Assembly: GCF_905220565.1 (NCBI RefSeq)
Contig: NC_059414.1
Span: 9,484,001-9,548,000 of the forward strand
Length of the DNA stretch: 64,000 nt
From: Melitaea cinxia
Taxonomy: Eukaryota > Arthropoda > Insecta > Lepidoptera > Nymphalidae
Reading direction: 5' to 3'
The position numbers and the translations under genes were made by a program. Positions 20,001 through 35,000 of this stretch are shown here, in pieces. Position 1 is the first letter of the stretch, and each line of letters begins with the position of its first letter. The notes under the pieces were generated by a model that saw only the letters and a program-made list of their open reading frames with translations, had not been told where the DNA came from and did not search any database.

Positions 20001-23000
20001 AAGTCAAGCCGTACGACGACGAAAGATTAAGTGTAAACTAAAAATTCATTTCCTCGGAGGTAATTTTTTAGCATTGTGTAAACAAAACGTTACGCCGTTA
20101 GTGCATCCCAGGTGCAACCCCGACTGCCTCGGGCGACGCACAAAAGATTTCGGTGAAAAAGCGACGTCAGAATCGTAAGCGGACCAGTGTATTGTCGGCC
20201 GGGTATTTGTTTAGTATAAGAATCACTTTATACGTCCCCGCAACACATCATCCCTTTGTTAGAGTCGTACTTATCTGTGATATATTACTCGCTTTAGTTG
20301 TGCGTTACTATTATTCGCATTTCTTGGATATTCTAAGATTACCATTGCATCGTGTTGCGGTAACAAAACAACAGGATTCATTTTAAATGCAGCTGGCTGT
20401 TTATTAGAAAAACTGAATGTGATTTAATTAAACATTAGCCCAATGGGTCGATAGTGAGTGAACACAAACGGCGTGCATGTAACCTGTTATTATGCTTGAT
20501 TAGATTTCCGTTGGTAACATTTCTCGGTAGTGCGTCGGCGCCGCCCATCGCTCCCGCGCCGTATTAAAAATATACCCGTCCTCTTAAGCTATCCACTTCG
20601 GACGCTAATGATTTTCGGTAAACCGGCCCTTAACACTCCTATCTTTAAATCTCCTTTAAGTAAATCACCTAAAGTTTTTGTTACTCGGTCAGGAGTAGTA
20701 ATTATGTCGGTCAGAGTGCAGCGGAATGAAAAACTAATTAAGAAATGGGCGTAACCGGTCAGTTTTCGCGTTCGCTGTTTTTGTATTTATAAAATATCGA
20801 ACCAGACAGTGCTAGTCGCGGTTGTTTTTATGTTATTTAATTCGTCGATTTATCTGTCCTCATCAAGAGCCATGTACGAAACACAGCGAATTATTATGAT
20901 GTATTTACCTTGGTTTGTGCGGTAACAACTCATTGGGAATCGTTTTTTCGGTCACGCCATGTCGCATGTAAACCTTAAAATTGTCGATGCTTTATTGGGC
21001 GTTTACACTCCGCGTGATATCGTCGAACGCAATAAGCCAAACTTAAAATCGATTCAATCATCCATACATAATTTTAGATGATAGTTATCTGAATCTATTT
21101 GGCATATGGCAAACATTCGTGTTATTTTTTTACATAGCAAATTTATATAGCAAAAACAAATTTATTAGTGTAATTATTGAATAGAAGCAATGAATATTTT
21201 CGTCTAGTCACCGGTCATCGTCCACGTGAATACATTAGAACATTTCTACTAAATTTTCGTCCTACAGAAGGCTGAGTTTATTAGAATACGATGTGCATTG
21301 CGAAGCGACTCACGCGCGCCGCCGCGTGCTCTGAACACCAATTGTCCACACCATGGGAACATTTTTGTCTTCCACGATATGATAATATAAGCATTCAAAT
21401 ATACATACTGTCCGTTAAATGCACGATAAACACCCAGAATTACAGTGAAATCTGAATGTGAGCGAGTCGTGACGAACGTGATATGAATTTTACAAAAATT
21501 TCAAAGTTTTCATAGCACTTTTTATCATAATCGCATAAAGGTACCAAATCGACTCACCATCAGATCTCGACGTCTCGTTCGTATCGTGCCACGCTTCGAC
21601 TATGAGCGAGAAGGTACCCTGAAAATAAAAGAATACAATTATTACAAATTTAATACCGAGTCACTTATAAATAGAAAGCTTATTAAACGATGACAAAGTT
21701 AAAGGTACATTCTTCATAAAGTTCAACTAGTACGTGTTGCCGTCGCTCTTCTCACAATGAGATAACCCAAGATATCCTACCATCTTAAGCGGAGACCTTT
21801 AAAATGGGTGCGCCACTCGAGCATTTCAAATATTTCCTATAGTTACAAAGTCGTTCAGTACGACGGATGAGTGTAAATTAACAACATGATAGACAGGTGA
21901 ACCGAAGAGCAGATGGTTGAATTGTTATAATACGAGCTAAAAATACTACTAGCGCAATAAGTCGAACGCTGGAGTACTTAATGCCCAAGATGGAATAGTG
22001 TAATGTTACTGTGGCATCGGAAAAAAAAATGTTAACGGGTGCGTATCAGATAGTGAGCTATTGACATTTGTCGATGTTTACATAAGGAGGCGAAACGGCA
22101 GTCAAAAATCGATTATCGGTGATAAGACACGGAGTCAACAGCTTGTAGGCGCCCGTCAACTTTATCAATGGATTTTATGACGCCTGGGGTTTCGTTCATG
22201 CGAAAATGTGTATAGTTATTGCGCTTTATGACAATTTCCTCATCGACGCGATGTAACCGGTTACCGCTTTTATAAAGCAGAGTTATCATTCTGATACAGG
22301 GAGCATGCGACCTTTCCTGCACGATGAAATTTTAATTACAGGACTTTGGTATTTTGATGCCAGTATTATTTAGAAACAATAGTTCTAATCGTGAAATATC
22401 AGTGACTACTTAAATAGTAGTTGTAACATATTACAGAGAACAACATTCCGTTGTGTGTTTCCTTCAAGTTTTAGATTATTGATGTATTACTGTCCTATTT
22501 AAGTTTGAAGTGATAGCTCAGTGAATGACATGCTTTGATAATGAAAGGTAACTAATAGCGAGGAAATTGACGAAAAAACAGGCCATTTACTATCAATAAG
22601 GTAATCAGACGGCGATGTCCGATGACGATAAATGACGTTTGAAATACTCAATAGCGGCCGAGGTCCGTGACCAAATGTAATTAGATACATACACGTCACA
22701 AGTCGCCTGCAGCTGCGCCTAGCGGATGTAAAGGGTCACCATTTTAATTTCTTCATAAGATCACCACACGAACTCTTAAGGAGTGATTCAGATCTGACAG
22801 ATGTCCCCCATTGTCAATTAGCTTGATGAATGAAAAAATAATTTACATCAGCGAGAACTAACAATGAGCTATTTGCATAGGAACTGATATGAGCCTCTCT
22901 TAATGAACAATAATCATTGTCGCATGGTGGAAATCAATAGTAGAAATCCAGTTTCCCAACGCACATCACACGGCTGTATACGGTAAAAATGCACGGGTTT

Positions 23001-26000
23001 TTGCTTTGCCTTTGAACGCAGTCGGGCTACGAGTAATTAAAGCTTTCAATAAATAATTTTGACGAATTTATAATAAGTGAATTTCGTTTAATAAATCGAC
23101 AACACAAGCGGAGGTGTTATCGAACATTACTGAATACCAAACAGGCGACCCGATTGTACAACTAAACGAGTTTGAACCTTAACCGCGACAAGAATCTTTC
23201 GTCAACTTAACGTAAATTGTTCGCTGTCTTTATAAGGAGCGAGGGGCACGGTTGTCGAAATATATTAATATGACTTGTTTGCATGATCAAATATGGTGGG
23301 TCGTAGTATACTACGTATCGATTTGTAATCGAGTATGGAGAGCACATTTCGGTCAGCTGTAGTTGGGCGTAAGTATATGCCGGTTCCCACGACAGTGACT
23401 CTCGAGGCAGCCCATAAAAAGCGGACGACGACGTAAGCGTACGTGTACAGGTAGCCTTTATAAACGTGCTTTGCCGGCGATACCGTATACTTATAATACT
23501 TGCAAGGGCTTGCCTACTGGAGGAAGTCATCTCGCTGGTAAAAAGCTAAACTAACAATATTAATTAGGCATTTGGTTATATATATTTTTTTCATTTGATT
23601 AATAATTACGTGCGGATAAAACGAGTATGTACCACATAGTTTACGTGATAAATTTACGGTTTCGTTAGATAATACCATATCATAGCACATTAACTATCCC
23701 TACGATTGTGATGCGTTAAATTGTATTAGTGGCTCAAACGAAAGCAATGGAATGATATCGTGGACTGAAAGATGGGAAAAATTATTTGATAATCGTTTTA
23801 TGAGGGTGCCTAAAGAGGTACTCCTATATCAGAGGCCCTTTTGTTATTAATTAAAGATCCGAAATGTAAGGATTCGTGGGAAACGACTCGGCATTTTTCG
23901 ATTTTGTTTGTAAACTACATCTGTTTGGGATGTTTTACAGCTCCTCGGACAAAAGGTATAATCACTTTACCGGTCATACTTTCGCGCATCTTTCGTACAC
24001 GTGTTTCGGTCACCATTGTTTGTGTAACTTATTTATTGTTTTGTTTGTCTCTGTTCAATGAAAGCCGATAACTGCAACAGATGGTTTTAATTTGTTTTGA
24101 ATAGATGGTATTACTGGTTATGTGATTCTATACATGGCCGAAACATTAGTAAAAATGGTTTTGAATACCTATTATGAATACTATTAGACAATGAAAAATT
24201 CTTTTGCTATGTCTTTTATACAAATAATAAATATACATATGTGTCTTTTATTTAAATAAGTCTAATACCCATATCAAAATAACTAAACTATGAAAAAAAG
24301 ATCACAGATCTGTTAAAAACATGAGAAAATATCTAGTTATTTGGAACACAAACAGCCGGCCAAGTGGAAGAGTCGTGATTTCATATTTCACACTTCACCA
24401 GTGTGGTAACATCGCTCTGGACAGGTTTTTATATTTAACTATATCCCGACAAGAATTCGATTCGGTTTTTCGAGCGGTCGAAATAAGGTTTGATATGCAA
24501 CGGATACTTTTTTTTTTCGGATAATGTAGCCGCTCGAAGATATGAGGACGTTTAGAACTTGAAACCGTACGTCAAATTAAAAGATATGCAAATTTTAATG
24601 TCTGCTCGCTGCAGAACTCGAAGCGTGAAGTATTAAAGCGATTCGAACTTGTATAATCCAAATTATTAATGCTTTTAATTAAGTATATCTCTTTCTATTT
24701 TCGGATCGCCATTACTCAGACCATTGACCCGATGACTCATAACACAAATGGACCTTTAAATTAAATAAGTGTACATGCTATGCAACATAAACACGGTGTC
24801 CGATACCGTGTGAATTAGAGATTTCATGTACAAAATGTTCTTGTACAAAAAATATCCAGGTCGACATTTTATTGGCGACAGTACACATGCATTCGGTTAG
24901 AATGCTAAGCAGTTTCGTGGTAAACACGAATAACTAAGGCGAGCGGTATTAAGCCTACAGCATATACTTGTAAGTTGTGAATAACATTACGTACTAGTCG
25001 TGTTTACTGGTTGAGGTACCTCTTCGAGTGGTCAGATTATACCTGTTGGTATACAAGACAGTCGACACAGCGTATAGACAAAAGACGTCAAAGCGAGCGA
25101 CCTCGCGGCCCATGTGAACTCATGACGTCCTAAATTTAAATTGTTAGGAAGAGAAATTTTTGTTTGGTCTTAAAATGCTATTGACTAATGGATACTTTAA
25201 TGTTAAAATAGAAACGTTAATATCACGCGTGATAAGATTTTTCTTTTGGACGTGACGTAGTACGCGTGATTTATAGTAGTAAAACAGTGTAGTTTGCCCT
25301 TGACGTGAAAAATTGGCAACAGGCTGTAGTAAAGATATTTATAATATTCATTAGAAATATCATAAATTATAAACAATTGAGTAATTCTTAAAATCTTACT
25401 TAAATGTGTGTAAAATTCTCGCCACTCTTTTGATAAGTTTGTAAGATAGATTGTTTGATTAATCAAAAATTAACTTAAGATATTATAATAAGTTATACAC
25501 TTCGTTAATTAAGCCAAGGAAACAATAAAGATGAGTTATGATTATGGATGCCATAAAGTGCCAGTGTTACCACAAATAATTGGGAAAAGTAAACACTGAA
25601 GTGACCATCGTAAAGAAGTTAACCGAGATTCATTAAGAAAGGATTAATTACCGCTGTCTGTTTTACTGGGAAGCATTAAAAGTTAAAAAACGGGTCGTAA
25701 CTTTAACGAAATGTTATACTTTATATCGTGACGATTATTTTACGAAACGTAGCTAGAAACATTAAAACGGACGTAACCACTATTTCGACGCTAACGACCA
25801 CGCGGGGGTCGTATACACGAAATAAGTCAGACATTAACAATTTATTGCCCTCAATTACAATCATCGCGAAAAAAGCGTCTTCTCGAGCGGAATTCGGGAC
25901 TTTTGAAACTGGACGAAGTGAAAAAAAAAACTAACTTTAATTTCACATGGCATCACCGGCATTCGGGAGAAGGACCGGACCGTATTCAGGACGCGAGGAA

Positions 26001-29000
26001 TTTGAAAAATGAAAATGTCGGCCATAAACAACGAAATGATTTGAATGAAACATAATTAAAAAAATAAAAGTGGTCTTAACAAATTTCGGGCCAGCTCGAG
26101 TCCCCGCCTTGTCTTGATCGCCGATAAGCTCTGAGTAGGGTGAACCGATGAAACCGAAACCACCAAACAAATCTTGTGATCTGTTCATCCGGATTTCATC
26201 CGAGGATGACGCGCGCTGCCTCTTTTAATACAAGTTTAGACATGATTCTTTCGATACGTATCAACATTTTTTCTAATCTACTTTGCATACCTATAGCAGC
26301 GATGAAATAAAATTAAACGACACCGATGAGTAAGATTCTCGTTATAGATGTAACTAGGATATAGTAGTCCGTTTATATTCTCAACACGGCAGACGCTGTG
26401 GAAATAAACTAAAATTGTTTAAATATACAAAAGCTCGACGCGCGATAACCGTAATCTTCGTTCGCATCGACAACGGTTCAGAGGCTTTCCCAGAATGTTT
26501 CCTCTATGAATCCGCAATAAGTAGATTATTCTCGCTATCATGTTTTACTTAAAATCGGTTAGTTCTAATTCGCGAGCACTCGCGGAGGTTCCCAGACTAT
26601 GATCGGCCTTTGAGACGTCTATAAATTCGACGAAGTAGGTACGAAGCACGTAAGTATAGCGCCTCCTCCCATACTAAATAATGGCAGCGATTTATTCGCG
26701 CAGTTACGGATACGAGCAGGGCATGTGAGCCGCTCGCGTTGCGACTCAGTGTTCCTAGAAATATCGCGCGTGTGATGAATAAAGACGGGAACGCTAGGAA
26801 TTTCATCATTGCAGATTTAAGGGCTCATCGAGCTGTAGCTTTACGTGAGAACTCATAAGGACTTGACACGCCCATGACTGTTTATCAATAAAAATGAAAC
26901 GGCACAGCTATCTTGAATGATGAGATTTTAGAATTTTGAAATCTTCGTGACCTTTTCAATTAGAATTTGATTTATAATGCATCGTTCGCATCACATTTGT
27001 GATATGAGAAAAATTACAGACAAATTAATGTCGGGCTCGACTTATAAATCGGTTTCTTTGAACAATTTTATTAGTGGTCGTAAATGTTAGAGACGTAGTT
27101 GAAATGTCAGAAACTGACCGTAAACGAGCATCCATTTGAAAAAGGAGTGTTTTCTTAAGAGCTCGCCTCGAACGAACCATAATAACAAGACCGGTAAACT
27201 TTATTGTCTATTCATTCTCTTGATGAGCTTATTTTCTTTATCTTTTATATGACTAATCATTATTTACGATCTTGGAATTTCGATTCCCGTTCAAAGGCAT
27301 TGTTATTTTAGCAACCGCGGAACACTCGAAGAGATTGGAACGTTAAGTTCTTATTGTGTGATAGTTTATTTAGGCGAATTTGTTAAAATAGGTACGTTCG
27401 TTAATTGATAGGTAGTTAGTCGAATAGCTGTTCAGTGGATTCGAACAAAGCAAACTATACCTACGGCAATTATACACGCTCCGATTGTTATATTTTTAAG
27501 TTATGAAATGTTAAATTAAGAAATAGCGAATACGAAATCCTGCACTCCTCGTCCCTCGAATCAAACTAGTCTTACGAGGAATTTCATTTTGCAATTCTTT
27601 TTTTGCTAAGCTTTAATTGCTATACGACGAAAAGGAGAGATAAAAGACGGTGTAAAGAGGGAACACGATCGACTGAGACATTCCATAGCTTCGGTAGATT
27701 ATTAAAAGAAGCGGATGTAGGGGTAAGTATTTTAAGAGGATCCCGGCGCGAGCGGATCGTGATAAAGGAAATTATTAAGAGCTCTTGGATAAAAACGCCG
27801 TAAACGGAAGTTTCTGAGCTTCGCGTACATAGAATCGAGCCATCCGCGTATCGCGTTACGCTACGAAATTATTAAGTAATAATTTGCGATCCGTGCGAAG
27901 GTTTGCGTTGTTCTTGTTTTTTTTAACGTTTGGACTTATGTAACACCCGCGTCGTGTACCGAATAGTAATGCCGGACGCGTTAACCGATTATAATTCGAT
28001 CGTAATTATGGACGATTTGTGGCGCCCAGTCGTGTATGGTCCTCAAATAATGCATGCGTAATATTTTACGAGCTGTACGTATTGATTTTTAATTATCTTC
28101 TAATGAGGAATCGGAGTACGGCTGGCGAGGTTCACACGTGATGTATTTGCAGTCGGTTCTTGCACCGCGCGATACTGTAGTATTGTTTTGAGATTCGAAT
28201 CGAACGTGACGTCAGTGTAACGTTAATTTCTAAGAAACAATATACCGTACGTAACTTACAGCTTTTCGCACATAATGTGGCTATGTCGACATCGCCTTCG
28301 GAGATGCTACTTTCATTTAAATTTTTACTATCATTCAGAGCGTAAAACTATTGACGAAACATGCAAAATAACTAACAATCTCTAGAATTAGTTACGCTGT
28401 TGCTTAGTCTACTTGCTCCACAATGAAGACGTGTTTCTTCACATTATGACATACATGCATTATTAATCAAGTACTCAAATTGACGTTTGAGTAAAATTGG
28501 ACAATTTCCCGCCATTAAGTTATGTTGACAATTACAATGATGCATTTTTTATGAGACTAATAAAAATGTTGGAGGATGTACGGCCGATAAAAATGTATAG
28601 TTGCCAACGAAAACGGCATAAAAATACAAATATGAACATGCTGCTTGCCTCTTTGATTTAATTAACCTTAATTAAGTACGCTAGTTCTTGTCAGCGTCTC
28701 ACGGTAAAAAAATGATAAAGCCCGCGGTGTTACCGGCTACCAGACATTATTTCTTCCGGTGATAGTGTTGCCAGCAAATAAAATATATTTGTTGCCGAAG
28801 CGTTGGTAAGTAGTTTAAAATTGAATGTTTAAAAACAATGTTAATTTATATTTCCTGCAAAACTATTTCGTATGAACTGGATTTGAGTTGAAAAGTTGTT
28901 TTTTGTTTTTAATTTTTAACAGTATATCTATATATATTATCTATATTACATTTTAAGTAAAGGTGAACCTCACTCTCGTTCGGTCATGAAACGCGAGTAT

Positions 29001-32000
29001 AACATTTCATGTTTTGGTAGGCTCTATGTGGGTCGACCTTCGTGAGCTTTGTGGGAAAGTGACTTGCCAAAACGATTTCGTTCCCAGGGATTGCGAGAAA
29101 TATTTATTGAACGTTTAATAAATAACCGATACTTAAAATAATTCGGTTGTAATTAACCTGTTATTGATCGGTTTTATCTAACTACAATGAGATGTAGACG
29201 ATTTTATGAGATAAGACATAACAATGGCGTCGATTAGTAACATCTAACGCAATACGGATCTATGTTTAAGCCATAAAAAGTATAGTTCACGGTCATTTCT
29301 GAGTAAATGAAGCGTTGCTTGTACAGCGCAGGACCTGTGCATGCGCGGAAATACTCTTTGGCATTTTCGTGCTGTCTTTATCGTATAAATGTGCCATCTC
29401 GTTCTTACAGAGGAAAAAAACACATAACATATAGCAGGTGCTTTTCGAATTGTCACGTCTGCAATTGCACATTTTTTTAATGAAAACGCCGTAACGGTTA
29501 AGTACCGCGTGACGAAGAATGAATGAACCTGTTCAAGCCCGGGTTTGCTCCCTCATGGCCGCCGCTACCCCACACGACTATTTAATTCTTAAAACGTTTG
29601 ACATGAAATTGTACAAATATAAACTTTTTGCGTTCATGTGCGATGTTTGTTTTATTCCGGTTCGTCGCATCCGGACCGGTTAACGGGGCACAATATAAAA
29701 CTTGTGATTTACAAACAAATTGTTAAAGAGTTAAATGAAATTCAAAGCGAGTCGAGCTCGAATACAAATGAGTTTTCTTTTCAAGTGAGCCATCTCTCTC
29801 TAGACGTTACATGATAAATAGTTTCTATGAGTCGTTAACTCGCGCGCCGCTTTACTCGTAATTTTACTGTTCGATGTTGTCAGTAATATTAATATAGCCC
29901 GTGAACTATTATCGGGCGGGTCAGATCTCATGCGGGCCTTAAAACCGATTTATTTCATGAGATCAAGATAAAAAGTCAGCTCACGGTGGCGACAAAACCC
30001 ACCACTCCGACGACTGTAATACAGGTGTTTTATGGGTTCCGAAAGATTGAATTGCTACCACGTCAGTAATAATAATAACACACAAAAAAAAATTAAGAAG
30101 GTTATATCCATAGAAAATAAAAAACAAAAGTTAATTGTAATGTAACTTATAAATAAATCAACGCAAAAACCACCTGCAAGGTGCAAGGTAATTTCGCTTT
30201 TACGACCAAAGCTCCATGTTGTACTCGGTTAATAATTATTCATATGAACGATATGGCTCATGTAACAGGCGCTTCTCGCTGACCTCATTGCGAAAAAAGA
30301 GCTAATAACACTAGGACAGATTATTTAATTTAAATGTTGCGCACCCAAGTATAACACTTGTAAAGGTCAGAAACTCGTGTATTTTAGCATGAATATCTTC
30401 CCTTATTGAGTAAGCATATGGAGTAGCATATGGGAGATGTTTCCACGTCGAATTCCTATCAAATGAGATAAAGGGCATATGGTATGATTTAGACAGTTCA
30501 CGTCCAGCTTAACCTGTCACGGGAACTCAATAGAGTATTATTTCGCGTCACTTTCGCTCAATTGATCGCATGTCACAGCGTCTGACAATACTGAACTCTA
30601 TGTGAAATTAAACAGGAAGTTTCAATTTAACGCCAATTCATATGGAATGATACTGGCTGAAGAGGAACCGGACGCGTATCCACGATCAGAAAAAAAGTTT
30701 TGAATTTCGTCTATGGCCTCTCGTTCTTCCTACCTGCCTAGTTTACAAATGTCACGTTTTTCTCCAGATGGTCAGACTTGTGCAAGCGGCTTGGGAGTTT
30801 GTTTGATCAAACATTACGAGACGGTACGATATTTGTAGCGGGCCGCTAAATAAAATGCAAATACCGCTTTATGCTTTGAATGTCCGTTCGGAAAGTTAGT
30901 GTAAACTCAAGACAATTCAAACAAGCAAAATAGACACAACTGAGATCCAATTAAGATGTCTGTTATCCTTGAAATTGCGATTTGAGACCGTTCTTTAAAT
31001 AAATAACAGATAATTACAATATCTGATCACGATCCCAGCCTCCGAGCTCTAATCGCAATATTATGAGAACGAGCTACGAACCACAATGGAGTCTTACAGA
31101 GCTGTAGGTACGTCTAATAAATGCGGGCTAACTCATACAAAAGTCCGACTTCATAATTAATTAAAAATGAACCATTGAACGATGTAATCGTCCCACGCGG
31201 CCGCTCGTTAAACCATCAAGTATTCTTATCGTCATCGCTTCTGTCAAATTTAAATATTGAATCCCGTAATTTCTTTCTACTATTATTTACTAACTGAGAT
31301 GCCTCCGACTCGCCTTTGCGTGGATTATTGGAATTTGTTAGTAACATCGAATGGATTTGATTTATGGAGGTAGGGTTGCTACTTAATGTTTCTTTAATGA
31401 TATATTGATTTTTACTCTGATTACAAAATGAATACGATGTTTTTATTTACGATGCCTGTATTATTTGAAAGCGTGAAGTTCGGTCAACGATCGTTTGATT
31501 TATTGCATGAAATGAGAAATGATTACTAGTTCTATATTAATAACAAAACACTTACCGGCCACGTGAAGTCGAACGGAAAGACGATGGGATTAGTGAATCC
31601 TTCCACGTTAAGATTCGGTACGTCCAATGAGTTTCCTCCGAGTACCGGAGTAGTGATGTCACCGAACGTACACGGTGATGTTGTGTCGATGTTAGCTTGA
31701 TATATTTTGAGGCACACTCTGAATTTAGTCCTGCACGGCGCCAAACACGGCGCGTCACTATTTGAGGAACCATCACAGCACTGCCCACTACTTAACCTAC
31801 CCAACGAGTTCGTAAAACTTTTTATCCTAAGTTCGAAGGAACCAGACGTCAGCACCTGAAATGAAGAAAAACAAAATTTTAAGTTCTGCTTTTAGCGATC
31901 TTGTTTACTGGATAATTTATCAACATTTTGTTCCAATAAACTAGTAATAATACAAGTCTCGACGATCCCTAAGATCTATTTGTAAATAAAAATTATTTGC

Positions 32001-35000
32001 ACAACTGTCCGAAAAATCGATCCCATTGAGACATTAACGGTTTTACTAGAAAGCTTTGTAGATGTTTAAATATGGGGTCGCCAGGGCTCACGTGGGGCGA
32101 CTGACACCCTTAGCTCGATTCGAATTTCGACTGCTATTTAATGATGAATTACGTTCAACTCGTTTAGACAATATCAAAATGTCAGATTTTCTAACCCCCA
32201 GCTTTGTTTTAAGCGATATTTTTTGTTGTCATTGTTATGAAGAATCGATTTAGCGTCGTTGACAGACACGTATACTTCGAAAGAAGTTGAATAGTTTGAA
32301 CTGTTTTTTTTGTCATCGTATGAATAATAATAGCGCACTGCCCTCTAGGGTAGCAACCCTTGCATTAATGAAAGAATGCGCAGTTGGCCGCGATGCATGT
32401 GGGATTAACTAGTTCCAACTCCAAGTAATGCATTAGGGAATATGTAGCGCATTTATAAATAAGACCACCTTGCTTATTATCAACTCACTTGATACATGTA
32501 CAATTTTATAAGGAATCGTATTTCCTTAAACTTAAGTTTAAAGTATTAAGCAGCGTCCGATGGAAGTAATTATAAGGCATCGGAAGGAAGTGGTGAGCTT
32601 AAAGCTTTATAATGTTCAAGACTCGTCGAATCAATTTAATACAGTTAACTATAAATAATTTTGATTATAACAACACAATTTATATTTAAAGTGTGAAGGT
32701 AATCTATTTTCAACGACTTTTTTCTTTTCGTTAATATACTTACAACATATTTAAAAAAAAGTTCAATTTGTCTATGATAAAAGATTGCTATGAACGAATA
32801 TATTCAAAAATCATGTTTATGAATGTTTACAATAAGCCAACATTTTTGAAATTGCTGTACAATCACGTATCTATTTCAAAAGTAGTTACTGAATAAATAC
32901 ATTATGAGATAAGCAACGCAATTATGAGTTTAAGTAATACTAAATAATAAATAATCCCATTATCATTAAACAATAACGTTTTCCCACGCACAGTGAACTT
33001 CGTATCTGAACTTGTCAAAAGTTAACAAAAAAAAAAAAAAAAAGAGGAACAATGAACCATTCAAATGATGTCTTATCTAGCGACGGTAGGTCTGTAGATT
33101 TTAGAATTTAACCACAATTTAAACAAAGAATGATGTAAAAAAGACACCAGATTTCAACCAACTTCCTGCCAAGTTGATAGGGGTTGTTTCTGAACGCGCA
33201 AAACATCGTCTCTCTCGTTTTAAACGAGGGCTAAAGACCGGGACGGCGAAATAACATCCACGTGGTAAACGCCAGGTAGGAGCGGAACACAAAAAAGTTC
33301 GTAAAAAACCGTACCACTCTAAACATCCCCCTTTTTTTATCGAATTTGATGTATTGTTTATCAAAGTTATAGTAGCACAGATTGTAGCCTACCGATTATC
33401 TACAAATTAATTTGTGGTTTTTCTAAAAGTGAAAAAAAAAGAGAAGAAGCTAGAAACATTTGATGAATGATTGAATGTAACTTGATTAAAACCTCTAAAG
33501 AATGTATTGTGTTGTTCTGTGCGGTCCGCGTCGAGCCCGAGGCGCACCGCAGATTAACAATTAAATAATACTTACGGACTACCGAATATGTTGTGCTTTA
33601 TAATGTCTTCGGGCGATTTGACGCGTTGAATACTTGAGTGATGTTTTTTTGAATACGATTTTAAAATTTAATAGAACCCAATAATCTCTATTGTTTTTGT
33701 TTTAATTAAGGTTAATATAAGCATTCAAAATTATTATCAGAATAAATATATTTTACAAGTACGTTACCTAATCAATTTTAGAATTCCCTATTGTGTAATG
33801 AATCAAAGTATGCTTGTAGCTAATTTATTTAACGTACGACTTAACATTTAATGCATTCGACGTTAGAATCGTGAACATCAATATTGTTTTTTTCTCCGCT
33901 TTGAATGGAAAGTAACACTGGCATGTAACATTAATTGCGCCGGCGCGGGTTTCAACAAAATCCAAATTGATTTTGAGCACCTAATCGTCGATCTCGCAAC
34001 AACATCTCAGCTAATATATCTCTTTACATTAATTCAAATCATTTTAATTACAGCGCTGTAAATTTACAGCAGTGTACAATATTATTAAACAATTGTTGTG
34101 CCTTAATGATTTATTTAAGTATACAAATATTGCCTCGTCATCTCGGCCAAGCTCGGCTCCATTTATGAATAAGTTTTCCTTAAGATAAAATAAAGATAAT
34201 GTGTAACATCCAGTTAAGGAGCTATAATGCGAACAGCATTGTATGAACCAGAGTAAACACTCATTCCAGTCGGCAGGTTGAGCGCTGTCTATAAATAGCA
34301 CAAATAATGAAACACAGGGGAATGTTTTTCATCTCGACCGTTATACACACGCAAAATGTGTTAAAATAAACACCCAAACAGTCTTTTAATAGCGCGACGA
34401 TGTGGCCAGTGCATCAAATTCGCAATTGGAAATTTATATTTGGAATCGTCGCTAACAGTATGATTTTTTTTCTTTTAATTATAATTTTCTCTTATACACA
34501 TGTTGTAAAGTCGCTTTATTAATAAGTTAACGTCTCGACCTTTCTATAAAGCTAACGTTGTCATGTAATAGCATTGCTAATTGATGAATTTTAAGAATTT
34601 GTCATTATATAGTAGGGGAGTCGCGATTATGCGACAAAAGGCATAAAGTTACAAAGGACGCTTTGGCGCAGATGATAAAATAACACGTCTTAAAGAGAAC
34701 AAAACGTTGAGAAATTCGACGTTTGCGCGACAAAAGTTGCAATCTCTTTGTTCGACTGTTAATTCCTAGCAGCTGCAGCGAAATAAAAGAAAAATTCGAT
34801 CTAACAGTAGAACGCTAATTTAGCGGGGAATCAACAGTAATAGGTCTGTGCTCGGTAGATTGCCTAGAACTTATATGGATAGCGAATAATAAGGTATTTT
34901 GCGGTTATTTAAGCAATGCACAGGGGAATTGGGATTTCGTGCTCCGGTGTATGTTATGATCGGATGAGAGTGAATTCGTGTTCTTGTATCGTAAACCAGA

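Larger units (their letters stand above)
16985..21557 (-). other. Dl: Delta intron 3 (4.6 kb, phase 1)
   Basis: Contains no credible coding frame (short plus-strand frames near 20.15 and 20.53 kb have no domain) and no recognised transposon. Three Su(H)-type 9-mers lie at 17129, 18338 and 19269. Confidence 0.85.
21619..31555 (-). other. Dl: Delta intron 2 (9.9 kb, phase 0)
   Basis: The largest intron, single-copy in appearance with no transposon or nested gene recognised. Four Su(H)-type 9-mers lie at 23383, 23875, 26844 and 29050. Confidence 0.85.

Noticed and set aside
20153..20754. Two plus-strand frames (77 and 74 codons) inside Delta intron 3
   Set aside because: No domain, signal or splice support; length is within chance expectation.
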